DNA of 64,000 bases, taken from assembly GCF_041262525.1 (NCBI RefSeq), contig NZ_JBGCCK010000018.1, forward strand, positions 88,822-152,821. Reading direction: 5' to 3'. The stretch comes from Streptacidiphilus sp041262525 (GTDB lineage Bacteria; Actinomycetota; Actinomycetes; Streptomycetales; Streptomycetaceae). Both the position numbers and the translations under genes were made by a program. Position 1 is the stretch's first letter. Each line of letters opens with the position of its first letter. Below are positions 25,849-35,500 of the stretch, piece by piece. The notes under the pieces were generated by a model. The model was not told where the DNA came from, ran no database searches, and saw only the letters and a list, made by a program, of their open reading frames with translations.

Positions 25849-26920
25849 GCTCGGACTGCTGCTCGGCGACTCCCGGTTCCGACGCCACCGCGAGCAGGCG
25901 GGCCGCCTTGAGCTCCGTCTCGTCCCATTCGCGGTCCGGGTCGGACCCCCAGGTGATGCCGGCGCCGGTGCCGAAACGGACGACGGGGGCGGCCGGGTCG
26001 GCGCGGTCCACCCAGAAGGTGCGGATGCCGACCGCGAGCTCACCCACGCCGCGGTCCGCGTCGACCCAGCCGACGGCGCCGCAGTAGGGGCCGCGCGGGG
26101 CGGTCTCCAGGGCTTCGATGATCCGCAGTGCACTGCTCTTGGGCGCGCCGGTGACCGAGCCGGGCGGAAAGGTCGCGTCGAACAGCGCAGGCCAGCCGGC
26201 GTCGGGGCGGAGCCGGCCCTCGACGGTGGAGACCAGGTGCACCAGGCCGGGGTGCTTCTCCACCGCGCAGAGTTCGGGGACGGTGATGCTGCCGGTGGCG
26301 CAGACGCGGCCCAGGTCGTTGCGGACCAGGTCGACGATCATGACGTTCTCGGCCCAGTCCTTCTCCAGCAGGTCGCCCTCGGTGCGGCCGGTGCCCTTGA
26401 TCGGGCCGGAGCGGACGGTGTCGCCGTCGCGCCGCAGGAAGAGCTCGGGCGAGGCGGTGGCCACCTCGACGCCGTGTTCCGGCAGCCGCACCGTGCCGGC
26501 GTAGGGGGCCGGGTTGCCGCGGGCCAGACGTGCCGTCAGTGCGTCGACGTCGGCGCGGGCGGGGTCGGGGAGCGGCGCGCTCAGGACCCGACAGAGGTTG
26601 GCCTGGTAGACGTCGCCGGCGGCGATGTGTTCGCGGATGTTGCGGACCCCGGCGATGTAGGCGTCGCGGTCGAGCGAGCTGCGCCAGGCACCCCGCTCCG
26701 GCCCGAGCCAGCCGGAGGCCGCTGTAGCCCGGGGGACGGTCTCCTCGACGCGTATGTCGGCGAAGCGAGCACAGGTGATCCGGCCTTCGAAATCCGCCAC
26801 CACAGCCCAGAATCCCGAGCCTTCCAGCACGGCCGGATCGTGGCTGACCTCGCACAACCCGGTGGCGACGCGACCTGCGAAACGGGCCATGGGGACGGAC
26901 GTTGGCAGCGACTGGATCAC
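25844..26920 (-). CDS. pabB: Aminodeoxychorismate synthase component I
   Basis: 358 residues of the chorismate-binding enzyme family (TrpE/PabB). Conserved landmarks are the GNPAPYAG and TASPELFLRR segments, SGPIKGTGRT, ENVMIVDLVRNDLGRVC and GSVTGAPKSSALRIIEALE. It converts chorismate with ammonia to aminodeoxychorismate; the amidotransferase PabA is not in this window. It is paired with pabC, and so acts in folate (p-aminobenzoate) supply, though a secondary-metabolite role cannot be excluded. GTG 26,920 is the first sensible start. Confidence 0.9.
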   Translation of the reverse strand: MIQSLPTSVPMARFAGRVATGLCEVSHDPAVLEGSGFWAVVADFEGRITCARFADIRVEETVPRATAASGWLGPERGAWRSSLDRDAYIAGVRNIREHIAAGDVYQANLCRVLSAPLPDPARADVDALTARLARGNPAPYAGTVRLPEHGVEVATASPELFLRRDGDTVRSGPIKGTGRTEGDLLEKDWAENVMIVDLVRNDLGRVCATGSITVPELCAVEKHPGLVHLVSTVEGRLRPDAGWPALFDATFPPGSVTGAPKSSALRIIEALETAPRGPYCGAVGWVDADRGVGELAVGIRTFWVDRADPAAPVVRFGTGAGITWGSDPDREWDETELKAARLLAVASEPGVAEQQSEP

Positions 26921-27116
26921 GGTGCGCTCTGACTCCTGTGGGATTACTGCGGTGGCCGAAGTCTAGGTCTCCGCAGGCCGGAGCGCTTGTGCTCGGGGTC
27001 GGTGCTGCGGCATGCAGGGGATACGGAATTTGAGCTCGGCCCGGAATCCGCTAGAGTTCAACACGTCGCCAGGACGCGGACCGCAAAAAGTAAGCGGGAA
27101 GCCGATCGGAGATCAC

Positions 27117-27189
27117 GCGGACGTGGCTCAGTTGGTAGAGCATCACCTTGCCAAGGTGAGGGTCGCGGGTTCGAATCCCGTCGTCCGCT
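27117..27189 (+). tRNA. tRNA-Gly(GCC)
   Basis: Acceptor GCGGACG / CGTCCGC, anticodon stem CACCT... with loop TTGCCAA (anticodon GCC), T arm GGTTCGAATCC. First of a five-tRNA array on the plus strand; no encoded CCA. Confidence 0.96.
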
Positions 27190-27223
27190 CGAAAGAGGAC
27201 CGCATGTCGGTCCTTTCTCACTC

Positions 27224-27294
27224 GGTGGAGTGGCCGAGAGGCGAGGCAACGGCCTGCAAAGCCGTGTACACGGGTTCAAATCCCGTCTCCACCT
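27224..27294 (+). tRNA. tRNA-Cys(GCA)
   Basis: Acceptor GGTGGAG / CTCCACC, anticodon loop CTGCAAA (anticodon GCA), T arm GGGTTCAAATCCC. Second in the array, 34 bp after tRNA-Gly. Confidence 0.95.
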
Positions 27295-27298
27295 CCAT

Positions 27299-27370
27299 GC
27301 GCGATTAGCTCAGCGGGAGAGCGCTTCCCTGACACGGAAGAGGTCACTGGTTCAATCCCAGTATCGCGCA
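27299..27370 (+). tRNA. tRNA-Val(GAC), copy 1
   Basis: Acceptor GCGCGAT / ATCGCGC, anticodon stem CTTCC/GGAAG with loop CTGACAC (anticodon GAC), T loop GGTTCAATCCC. Four bases after tRNA-Cys. Three identical copies follow each other here. Confidence 0.96.
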
Positions 27371-27433
27371 CTGGACCCCTAGGGGTCCGTGCACAGCAGG
27401 ACAGAGGCATCGCAGTACAGAGCAGTACCACCC

Positions 27434-27505
27434 GCGCGATTAGCTCAGCGGGAGAGCGCTTCCCTGACACGGAAGAGGTCACTGGTTCAATCCCAGTATC
27501 GCGCA
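27434..27505 (+). tRNA. tRNA-Val(GAC), copy 2
   Basis: Same 72-nt sequence as copy 1. A 63-bp spacer precedes it, preceded at its start by CTGGACCCCTAGGGGTCC, a short hairpin that may be a processing signal or weak terminator. Confidence 0.96.
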
Positions 27506-27537
27506 CTGGCCCTTAGGGGCCTTCGCAGGACCCACCC

Positions 27538-27609
27538 GCGCGATTAGCTCAGCGGGAGAGCGCTTCCCTGACACGGAAGAGGTCACTGGTTCAATCCCAG
27601 TATCGCGCA
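27538..27609 (+). tRNA. tRNA-Val(GAC), copy 3
   Basis: Same 72-nt sequence as copies 1 and 2. The spacer before it has GGCCCTTAGGGGCC, another short hairpin. Last of the array; a strong terminator follows. Confidence 0.96.
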
Positions 27610-27614
27610 CCATC

Positions 27615-27652
27615 AAGAGGCCGTCGGCGGATCATCCCGCCGACGGCCTCTT
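27615..27652 (+). terminator. Terminator of the tRNA array
   Basis: AAGAGGCCGTCGGCGG and CCGCCGACGGCCTCTT form a perfect 16-bp stem with a 6-base loop, followed by a pyrimidine stretch (GCTTTCCCC). It begins five bases after the last tRNA. Confidence 0.85.
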
Positions 27653-27758
27653 GCTTTCCCCCCGTGCCCCCGTGATGTGCGCGGATGCCGTGCCCGGACT
27701 GCCCTCACCGACAGCCCGGACACGGCATCCGCCGTCTCTGGTGTGTGACCCTGCGGTC

Positions 27759-27938
27759 TCAGTGGCCCATGAGCTGGACCATCGTGTTCGCCTGCATGGC
27801 GAACTGGTGCCAGCCGCCGAACGCGTACGCGAGCAGCGCCGCGACAGGCAGCGCGATGGCCAGCGCCACGAACGGGTTCCTGGTGCCCTCCGTGGTCGTC
27901 CGACGCCGACGCGCCGGGCCCTCTGTCTGCATAGCCAT
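27759..27938 (-). CDS. Small single-pass membrane protein
   Basis: 59 residues: a short basic cytoplasmic N-terminus (ARRRRTTTEGTR), one hydrophobic helix (about 23-39, NPFVALAIALPVAALLAYAF) and a C-terminal tail FAMQANTMVQLMGH. GGGGGAG precedes the ATG at 27,938. The frame is open further upstream but without support. Function unknown. Confidence 0.6.
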   Translation of the reverse strand: MAMQTEGPARRRRTTTEGTRNPFVALAIALPVAALLAYAFGGWHQFAMQANTMVQLMGH

Positions 27939-28352
27939 CGCCAACTCCCCCGTCCGCCTCTTCGTCGTCAACGTCTTCTCCACTCCCGTCATGGCCACGG
28001 CCATGGTCGCGGCAGGCGGAGATCCTCGGGGGACGAGCGTCCCGCCCACCGCGCACAACAACCGTATGACGCGACGCATTCCCGGTCGTCATGCCAGCGC
28101 ACGGTCCTCACGGCATCCCGGAGGAGGAGTATCCGACTCGGGGAGTACTACCGGAGGTGGACCCCGCCCCCCTCCTCCTCTCAGGGTGAACCCTGAGGCC
28201 AGTTCCTCGAAGCCGCCTCGAACCGCCATCGCGTTGCGTATCAGCACACCGGCACGTGTAGTCCGTAAGCTGTGGTCCTGGCAATCGGCAATCTGTGCTC
28301 CGAAGTGGACAGCACGCCCCGGGCACCGGGGACCTGACGGTGGGACGGCAAC
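27939..28352. other. 414-bp gene-free region between divergent genes
   Basis: Upstream region of both the small membrane protein and the kinase. Notable content is a C-rich tract around 28,160-28,190 and a small GGCAATC direct repeat near 28,280-28,295. I see no convincing gene, riboswitch or promoter motif. Confidence 0.5.
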
Positions 28353-30218
28353 GTGGCGAAGATGCGGCTCCGGCGCGAGGACCCGCGACTCGTCGGCCCC
28401 TACCGCCTGCACCGCAGGCTCGGCAGCGGCGGCATGGGTGTGGTCTACCTCGGCTCGGACCGCAAGGGCCAGAAGGTCGCGCTCAAGCTGATCCGGGCCG
28501 AGCTCGCCGAGGACCAGGAGTTCCGCACCCGCTTCGCCCGTGAGGTCGCCGCCGCGGCCCGGATCCGGGGTGGCTGCATCGCGCGGCTGGTCTCCTCCGA
28601 CATCGAGGCCGAGCGCCCCTGGCTGGCCACCGCCTACGTGCCCGGCCCCTCCCTCTACAAGCGCGTCGGCGACGACGGCCCGCTGCACTGGCCCGAGGTC
28701 GCCGCCGTCGGCGCCGCACTGGCCGACGGGCTGGCCCAGGTGCACGACGCCGGCGTGGTCCACCGGGACCTCAAGCCGTCGAACATCCTGCTCTCCCCCA
28801 AGGGCCCGCGGATCATCGACTTCGGCATCGCCTGGTCGAGCGGCGCGAGCACCCTCACCCACGTCGGCACCGCTGTCGGCTCCCCCGGGTTCCTCGCGCC
28901 CGAGCAGGTGCGTGGCGTCTCGGTGACCGGCGCGACGGACGTCTTCGCGCTGGGCAGCACGCTCGCCTACGCGGCGACCGGGGACACGCCGTTCGGCTCG
29001 GGCAGCTCCGAGGTGATGCTCTACCGGGTCGTGCACGAGGAACCGGATCTGACGGGCGTTCCGGCGGCGCTGGCACCACTGCTGCGCGCCTGCCTCGCCA
29101 AGGATCCGAGCGAGCGGCCGACGCCGGCTCAGCTGCACGAGCGGCTGCGGGAACTGGCCGCGCGCGGAGCGGCGATCGGACGCAGCATGGCCCCGCCCCC
29201 GGCGCGGTCGCCCGAGCCCGGCCACGACACCGGCCACGACACCAACCGGCGCGGCGAGGTCTCCGCTGCCCGCAGGGACGCACGGGTGCCGCACGAGACC
29301 GCCCGCTCGCACGAGCAGGCGCCGCGCTCTGCGGCGGCGTCCGGTGGCACGCGACCCGCTGTGAGGAGAGACCAGCCCTCGCGCCCCCTTCCCCAGCGTC
29401 GGCCGATGCCGCCGACGGTGCGCGAGCCGCAGCCCACGCCCGTGCGACGACCCGCGCCCCCGCGCACGCCCCCGCCCGCGCGCCCCACCGCCCGACCCAC
29501 CGGCGGCCCGGCGGCGCGCCGTCGGCTGCTGCGGCAGCGGCTGATCGTCTTCGTGACGGTGACGGCCGGCGTCGCGCTCGCCATCGCGGCGGCGCAGGGC
29601 TGCGAAAACCGCACCGCGAAGGGCGCAGGACCGGCGCAGCCGCCGACCCACGGCCCCACGGCCTCTCCCGCCTTCCCCGCCTCCTCCGCACCGACGGGCG
29701 CCGCTCCCGCGCAGGACGTGAGCCTCGGGCTGGTCGCCGCTGTCGGGACGGATGCGACGGCACAGGCGGTCGGCGCGGTCGACTGGGCCTCGCGCTCGTA
29801 CCAGGATCCGGCCGACGGCTCCCGGATCGACCTTCAGAACGGCCACGGCACCGGTCCCGGCGCTCCGGTCAGCCTCACGGCGGTGCTTCCGGCCCGCTAC
29901 CAGGGCTCGCCTGCGGCGGTCGTCGTGCTCACCCGCCGCGACCGGGCCGTGCCGGAGGACATGATCGAGCTCTACGGGCTGCAGCAGGGTGCAGAACCGG
30001 TTCTGCTGGCCGCCCACGCCTCGACCGGCGACCCGAACGGCACCAGCGCCTGGCAGATCGAGAACGGCTCCGTCCTCCGCGAGGAACGCACTCCCGCCAG
30101 CGGCGACCGCACCACCAGCACCACCCGCTTCACCGTCGCCGCCAAGGGCACCATGACCGAGACCTGGCCCGGCGCGGGCGGCGCGGCGGCCTCCCCTGCG
30201 GCGGCGACCGGTGGCTGA
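28353..30218 (+). CDS. Transmembrane serine/threonine protein kinase
   Basis: A 621-residue Hanks-type kinase. Kinase domain about 15-280: P-loop GSGGMG (24-29), catalytic Lys45 in VALKLI, HRDLKPSN catalytic loop, DFGIA and APEQ activation segment. A Pro/Arg-rich linker (about 285-395) leads to one membrane helix (RLIVFVTVTAGVALAIAAAQ, about 395-414) and an extracytoplasmic domain of about 200 residues without PASTA repeats. It probably senses an external or cell-envelope signal. GTG 28,353; weak ribosome-binding site. Target proteins are unknown. Confidence 0.9.
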   Translation: MAKMRLRREDPRLVGPYRLHRRLGSGGMGVVYLGSDRKGQKVALKLIRAELAEDQEFRTRFAREVAAAARIRGGCIARLVSSDIEAERPWLATAYVPGPSLYKRVGDDGPLHWPEVAAVGAALADGLAQVHDAGVVHRDLKPSNILLSPKGPRIIDFGIAWSSGASTLTHVGTAVGSPGFLAPEQVRGVSVTGATDVFALGSTLAYAATGDTPFGSGSSEVMLYRVVHEEPDLTGVPAALAPLLRACLAKDPSERPTPAQLHERLRELAARGAAIGRSMAPPPARSPEPGHDTGHDTNRRGEVSAARRDARVPHETARSHEQAPRSAAASGGTRPAVRRDQPSRPLPQRRPMPPTVREPQPTPVRRPAPPRTPPPARPTARPTGGPAARRRLLRQRLIVFVTVTAGVALAIAAAQGCENRTAKGAGPAQPPTHGPTASPAFPASSAPTGAAPAQDVSLGLVAAVGTDATAQAVGAVDWASRSYQDPADGSRIDLQNGHGTGPGAPVSLTAVLPARYQGSPAAVVVLTRRDRAVPEDMIELYGLQQGAEPVLLAAHASTGDPNGTSAWQIENGSVLREERTPASGDRTTSTTRFTVAAKGTMTETWPGAGGAAASPAAATGG

Positions 30219-30284
30219 GCACGCGGCGGCCGGCCGCGTCACCCCATGCGACCCCGGGGCGGGAGTGTCTCGCTCCGTGCGGGC

Positions 30285-31088
30285 TCAGCGGCGGGTGGCG
30301 TAGAACGCCACCGCCGAGGCGGCGGCCACGTTGAGGGAGTCGATCTCGTTGGACATCGGGATGGTCACCCACTCGTCGGCCGCGCGGAGCGCGGCGGTGC
30401 TCAGGCCGTTGCCCTCGGTGCCGAAGACCAGGGCCAGCCGGCTGTGCGGGCGCGCGGCGAAGTCGTCCAGGGAGACCGCGTTGTCCGCGAGGCAGAGCGC
30501 GGCGATGGTGAAGCCCTCGTCGCGCAGCAGCGTCAGCCCGTCCGGCCAGGGGTCGAGGACGGCGTAGGGGAGGCTCAGCACCGCGCCCATCGAGACCTTG
30601 ACGGAGCGTCGGTAGAGCGGGTCCGCGCAGCGCGGGCTGAGCAGGACGGCGTCCACGCCGAGAGCGGCCGCGTTGCGGAAGGCCGCGCCGGTGTTGGCGT
30701 GGTCGACCAGGTCCTCGAAGACCGCGACCCTGCGCGCCCCCGCCAGCACATCCTTGACCTGCGCGGCGGGCTTGCGCTGCATCGAGGCGAGCGCGCCGCG
30801 GTGCACGTGGTAGCCGGTCACCTGCTCGGCCACCGCCGGGGTCACCGCGTAGACGGGCGCGGGGACCTCGTCGATGACGTCCTTCAGCTGGTCGATCCAC
30901 TTGGCCGACAGCAGCATCGACCGCATCCGGTACCCGGCGAGCCGCGCGCGCCGGATCACCTTCTCGCCCTCCGCGATGAACAGCCCCTCCTCCGGCTCGC
31001 GGCGGCGGCGCAGTTCGACGTCGGTCAGCGCGACGTAGTCGTGGAGGCGCGGGTCCTCGGGGTCGTCGATGGTGATGAGCTCGGCCAC
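30285..31088 (-). CDS. SpoU/TrmH-family RNA methyltransferase
   Basis: 267 residues of the SPOUT class with a deep trefoil knot. The C-terminal motifs FGTEGNGLS and IPMSNEIDSLNVAAASAV are the SAM-binding and catalytic motifs of 2'-O-ribose methyltransferases. An N-terminal SpoU substrate-binding segment is present. The exact RNA target (tRNA or 23S rRNA) cannot be read from this. GTG 31,088. Convergent with the kinase gene; a short ACGCGGC/GCCGCGT hairpin lies between (30,221-30,239). Confidence 0.87.
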   Translation of the reverse strand: MAELITIDDPEDPRLHDYVALTDVELRRRREPEEGLFIAEGEKVIRRARLAGYRMRSMLLSAKWIDQLKDVIDEVPAPVYAVTPAVAEQVTGYHVHRGALASMQRKPAAQVKDVLAGARRVAVFEDLVDHANTGAAFRNAAALGVDAVLLSPRCADPLYRRSVKVSMGAVLSLPYAVLDPWPDGLTLLRDEGFTIAALCLADNAVSLDDFAARPHSRLALVFGTEGNGLSTAALRAADEWVTIPMSNEIDSLNVAAASAVAFYATRR

Positions 31089-31112
31089 GGGGTCGATCCT
31101 GCCTGCTGCGCG

Positions 31113-32339
31113 TCAGCCTGCCAAGGCGACGACGTCACCGATCACCACGACGGCCGGCGGACGGATCCCCTCGGCCTCGACCACCGAGGCCACCGTGGCC
31201 AGGGTGGCGCGCACGACGCGCTGCGCGGCGGTCGTCCCCTCCTGCACGACGGCGACCGGCGTCTCGGGTGACCGGCCGCCCGCGACCAGCGCGGCGGAGA
31301 TGGCGGCGATCCGCTCGACGGCCATCAGCAGCACGAGCGTGCCGCGCATCTGCGCTGCCGCGTTCCAGTTGACGAGCGAGCGCGGGTCCTCGGGCGCGAC
31401 GTGACCGGAGATGACGATGAACTCGTGGGTCACGCCGCGGTGGGTGACCGGGATCCCGGCGGCGGCGGGCACGCTGATCGAGCTGGAGATGCCGGGGACC
31501 ACGGTGACGGGCACGCCCGCCTCGGCGCAGGCGATGAGCTCCTCCATGCCGCGCCCGAAGACGTAGGGGTCGCCGCCCTTGAGCCGGACCACGAACTTGC
31601 CCGCCTTGGCGTGCTCGATCAGCGCGTTGTTGATGGCCTCCTGGGCCATGTACCGGCCATAGGGGATCTTCGACGCGTCGATCACCTCGACGTGCGGCGG
31701 CAGCTCCTCCAGCAGTTCGCGGGGCGCCAGCCGGTCGGCGACGACGACGTCCGCCTCGGCGAGCAGGCGGCGGCCCTTGACGGTGATCAGGTCCGGGTCG
31801 CCGGGCCCGCCGCCGACGAGTGCGACGCCGGCGGTGTGGCCGCGGTGGTGCGCGGCGGCGAGGCTGCCGTCGCGAATGCCGCTGATGACCGCGTCCCGCA
31901 GGGCCGCGGAGCGGCGGGGGTCCCCGGAGAGCACCGCGACGACGGTCCCCTCCTGCCGCCCGCTGGCCGGCGTCCACGCGGACGCGGCAGAGGCGTCGTC
32001 GCTGCGCGCGCAGAAGACGCGCCCCGCCTCGGCCTCGGCGGCTGCCGCCGCGTTGACGGCGGGGTCGGCGGTGGCGATCAGCGCGTACCACGCGTCCGCG
32101 AGGTCGCCTTCGCGATAGCCGCGCTGCTCCCAGGTCAGCTCGTTGGCGTCCGCCATGGCCTGCACGGCGGGTGTGGTCTCCGGCGAGATCACCACGACGT
32201 CGGCCCCGGCGGCGAGCAGCGTGGGAAGCCTGCGCTGCGCGACCTGCCCGCCACCGAGGACGACGACACGCCGCCCGGCGAGTCGCAGCCCGACCGGATA
32301 CGGCGGAGTGGCGTCGTCGTCGAGGGGGACGGTGGGCAT
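31113..32339 (-). CDS. cysG: Siroheme synthase CysG-type (dehydrogenase plus uroporphyrinogen III C-methyltransferase)
   Basis: A 408-residue fusion. The N-terminal 150 or so residues are a Rossmann precorrin-2 dehydrogenase/ferrochelatase domain (VVVLGGGQVAQRRLP); from about 170 onward is the SUMT methyltransferase (VALVGGGPGDPDLITVKGRR, VVRLKGGDPYVFGRG, VVPGISSSISVPA). It makes precorrin-2 and siroheme, so it can feed both sulfite/nitrite reductase and cobalamin synthesis. It is upstream of and in the same direction as the SpoU gene (24 bp apart). ATG 32,339. A long inverted repeat separates it from the cobT gene. Confidence 0.93.
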   Translation of the reverse strand: MPTVPLDDDATPPYPVGLRLAGRRVVVLGGGQVAQRRLPTLLAAGADVVVISPETTPAVQAMADANELTWEQRGYREGDLADAWYALIATADPAVNAAAAAEAEAGRVFCARSDDASAASAWTPASGRQEGTVVAVLSGDPRRSAALRDAVISGIRDGSLAAAHHRGHTAGVALVGGGPGDPDLITVKGRRLLAEADVVVADRLAPRELLEELPPHVEVIDASKIPYGRYMAQEAINNALIEHAKAGKFVVRLKGGDPYVFGRGMEELIACAEAGVPVTVVPGISSSISVPAAAGIPVTHRGVTHEFIVISGHVAPEDPRSLVNWNAAAQMRGTLVLLMAVERIAAISAALVAGGRSPETPVAVVQEGTTAAQRVVRATLATVASVVEAEGIRPPAVVVIGDVVALAG

Positions 32340-32382
32340 CAGAAGACTCCGTAGAACTCTTAGGACGGACGGTCAGTCATTC

Positions 32383-32500
32383 AGGGGCGCGAGGAACTGC
32401 GCGAGCAACCACTGATGAGCGGATGGCCCTGCTCGTTCGGGGACTCACCACCAAGGGTGGCTTGTCGCGCAGTTCCTCGCGCCCCTGGCGGTGCAACTAC
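32383..32500. repeat. Long inverted-repeat intergenic element, copy 3 (inverted orientation)
   Basis: Outer and inner arms AGGGGCGCGAGGAACTGCGC / GCGCAGTTCCTCGCGCCCCT surround CGGATGGCCCTGCTCGTTCG, the reverse complement of the core seen in copies 2 and 4. The flanking end GGCGGTGCAACTACC corresponds to the left end of the other copies read backwards, so the element lies in the opposite orientation. Confidence 0.88.
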
Positions 32501-32582
32501 CTCACGTGCGGAACGCTCTCGGCCGAGCCGCCGCCCCGCAGAACCGATTCTGCCCCGTAGGCGAAACCCGCCCGGCGAGGGC

Positions 32583-35500
32583 TCAGTGCTTGTCGGTCAC
32601 GCCCGCCGAGTCGAACGTGGCCACGTCGTGCATCGCCCTGGCCGCCGCCTGGACGAGCGGCAGAGCAAGAAGCGCGCCTGTGCCCTCGCCGAGGCGCAGG
32701 TCCAGGTCGATCAGCGGTCGCAGACCCAGCTTCGCGAGAGCGGCCTTGTGGCCCGGCTCCGCCGACCTGTGGCCGGCGATGCACGCCGCCAGGACCTCAG
32801 GGGCGATCGCCTTGGCGACCAGCGCCGCAGAGCCCGCGATCACGCCGTCCAGGATCACCGGCGTGCGCAGCGACGCCGCGCCCAGCAGGAAGCCCGCGAT
32901 GGCGGCGTGCTCCAGGCCGCCGACCGCCGCGAGGACGCCGATCGGGTCGGACGGGTCCGGGCGGTGCAGGTCGAGGGCCTGGCGGATGACGCCGATCTTG
33001 CGGGCGTGCGTCTCGTCGTCGATGCCGGTGCCCCGGCCCGTGACGACGGCCGGGTCCTCGCCGGTGAAGACGCAGATCAGCGCCGCCGCAGCCGTCGTGT
33101 TCGCGATGCCCATGTCGCCGGTGACCAGCGCCTTGTTGCCCGCCGCGACCAGATCGCGCGCGGTCTCGATGCCGACCTCCAGCGCGCGCATGGCCTCCTC
33201 GCGGGTCATCGCCGGACCCTGCGTCATGTCGCCGGTGCCGGGACGGACCTTGCGCGGCAGCAGACCGGTGGTGCGCCCGGACTCGATCGCCGGGGGCAGC
33301 TCGGAGGCGACGCCCACGTCGACGACGCAGACCTCGGCGCCCAGCTGGTTGGCGAAGGCGTTCACGACCGCGCCGCCGGCCAGGAAGTTGCCGACCATCT
33401 GCGCCGTGACCTCCTGCGGCCAGGGCGTGACGCCCTGGGCGTGCACGCCGTGGTCGCCGGCGAAGACGGCGACGCAGGCGGGCTCGGGGATCGGCGGCGG
33501 GCACTTGCGGGACAGGCCGCACAGCTGGGCGGAGATTATCTCCAGCATCCCCAGCGAGCCGGCCGGCTTGGTCATCCGCTTCTGGCGGTCCCAGGCCTCG
33601 CCCAGTGCCTTGGCGTCCAGCGGGCGGATGCCGCGCAGGGTTTCCTGCAGCACGCTGTGCGGCTCCTCTCCGGGCAGGGCCCGACGCCCGTAGGTCTCCT
33701 CGTGCACGACCCAGGAGAGCGGACGCTTCTTGGCCCACCCCGCCTGAGCCAGCTCGGGCTCCTCGGGGAACTCGTTGACGTAACCCACACAAAGGTAGGC
33801 GACGACCTCGAGATGATCGGGGAGGCCGAGCTCGCGGACCAGCTCTTCTTCGTCGAAGAAGCTGACCCAGCCGACGCCGAGGCCCTCGGCGCGGGCGGCG
33901 AGCCAGAGGTTCTCGACCGCGAGGGCGGCCGAGTAGGGAGCCATCTGCGGCTGAGTGTGACGGCCCAGCGTGTGCCGGCCGCCACGGGTGCGGTCCGCGG
34001 TGACGACGATGTTGACCGGGGTCTCCCGGATCGCCTCGATCTTGAGTTCCTTGAACTGCTTGGCGCGGCTCTTGGGGAGCGACTCGGCGTAGATGTCGCG
34101 CTGGCGCTCGGCGAGCTCGTGCATCTTCGCGCGGGTCTTGGCGGAGCGGATGACCACGAAGTCCCAGGGCTGCGAATAGCCCACGCTCGGTGCGGTGTGC
34201 GCGGCCTCGAGGACGCGGATCAGCACCTCGTGCGGGATCGGGTCGGAGCGGAAGCCGTTGCGGATGTCGCGTCGCTCGCGCATCACGCGGTGGACGGCCT
34301 CGCGCATGTCGTCGTCGTAGGCCGGGGCGGCCTCGCCCTCGGCGACAGTCGACCCGTCCTCTTCAGCCTCGACCTCGACGGCGGGCTCGGCCACGGCGGT
34401 CTCCGATTCGGGCGCGGGCTGGAGTTCGGGCTGGGGCTCGGGCTGCGTGGCGTTCGTGTCCTCGACGGGGGCCTCCGGCTCGGCGGCCACGGCCGACGGA
34501 GCGATCTCCGACACGACCGGCTCGGCCTCCGCCAGCTCCGCGACCGGCTCGACGACGGCCTCGGCCACGGGCTCGACGACGGGCTCGGCGACCGGCTCGG
34601 TCGACGACTCAACGGCCACCGGCTCGGTGGTCAGGACGCCGGTGCCCTGCGCGGTCACCTCGGGCTCGACCGCTGCCGGGGGCGGCGGGGTGATGAAGGC
34701 GGCGATCCGGCTCTGCGGAGCGTCAACATGTACGGCCTGCACCGGAATGACCGGCTCGGCCACCGGCGCGGCGATCGGCTGGAGCAGCGGCTCAGCCAGC
34801 GGCGCGGCGGACCCGGCGAACTCGGCGACGGGCGCCTGCTCGACCGGCAGGGTCACCTGCTCCAGCGTCAGCGGCGGCGTCGTCTCCGCAGGGACCTCCA
34901 CCGCGGGCTCGGCGGCCTGCGCGGAGGCGCCGCCCAAGGTGCTCTCCGGAGACGGCATCTGCACGGGAACCGTGGCGGTGACGCCGGCAGTCGTCAGATC
35001 GGTCGGCGCGGACTGGTCCAGGTACTCCGGCACGCCGTGCGTCGCGGCACCGGAAGCCGCAGCCGGAACGGGCACGGCCGTCGGCACGGGAGCCGCGACC
35101 GGAACCGGCTGCGGGACCGGCTGCGGGACGGGGACGGGGACGACGGGCGTCGGCACGCCATACGGCGGGGTCCCTGCCGCCAGGGGCGCGTTGCCGCCGT
35201 GGCTGCTAGGGCCGCGGTCCGCGAGGGAGCGGACCGGGACCTGGCCCGTCATCAGGGACGGGTCCGGGATGGGCGGACCGGCGTGCAGCGGCCGACGCGG
35301 GGAGGCGTTCTGCGCCGAGGCGTCCATCGCGTCGAAACCGATGGACTCCATGGGAACCTCGCTCAGTTGCTGTTCGGTCGGGAGCGCCTGCTCCGTCGGA
35401 TATCCCTGCATCAGCCCGTCGCCCAGGCCGTGTCCGTGGAACGACTGCTCGACGGGCGGCAGCTCCCGCGAGACCTGCGGGACCTGCGGGACCTGTTGGG

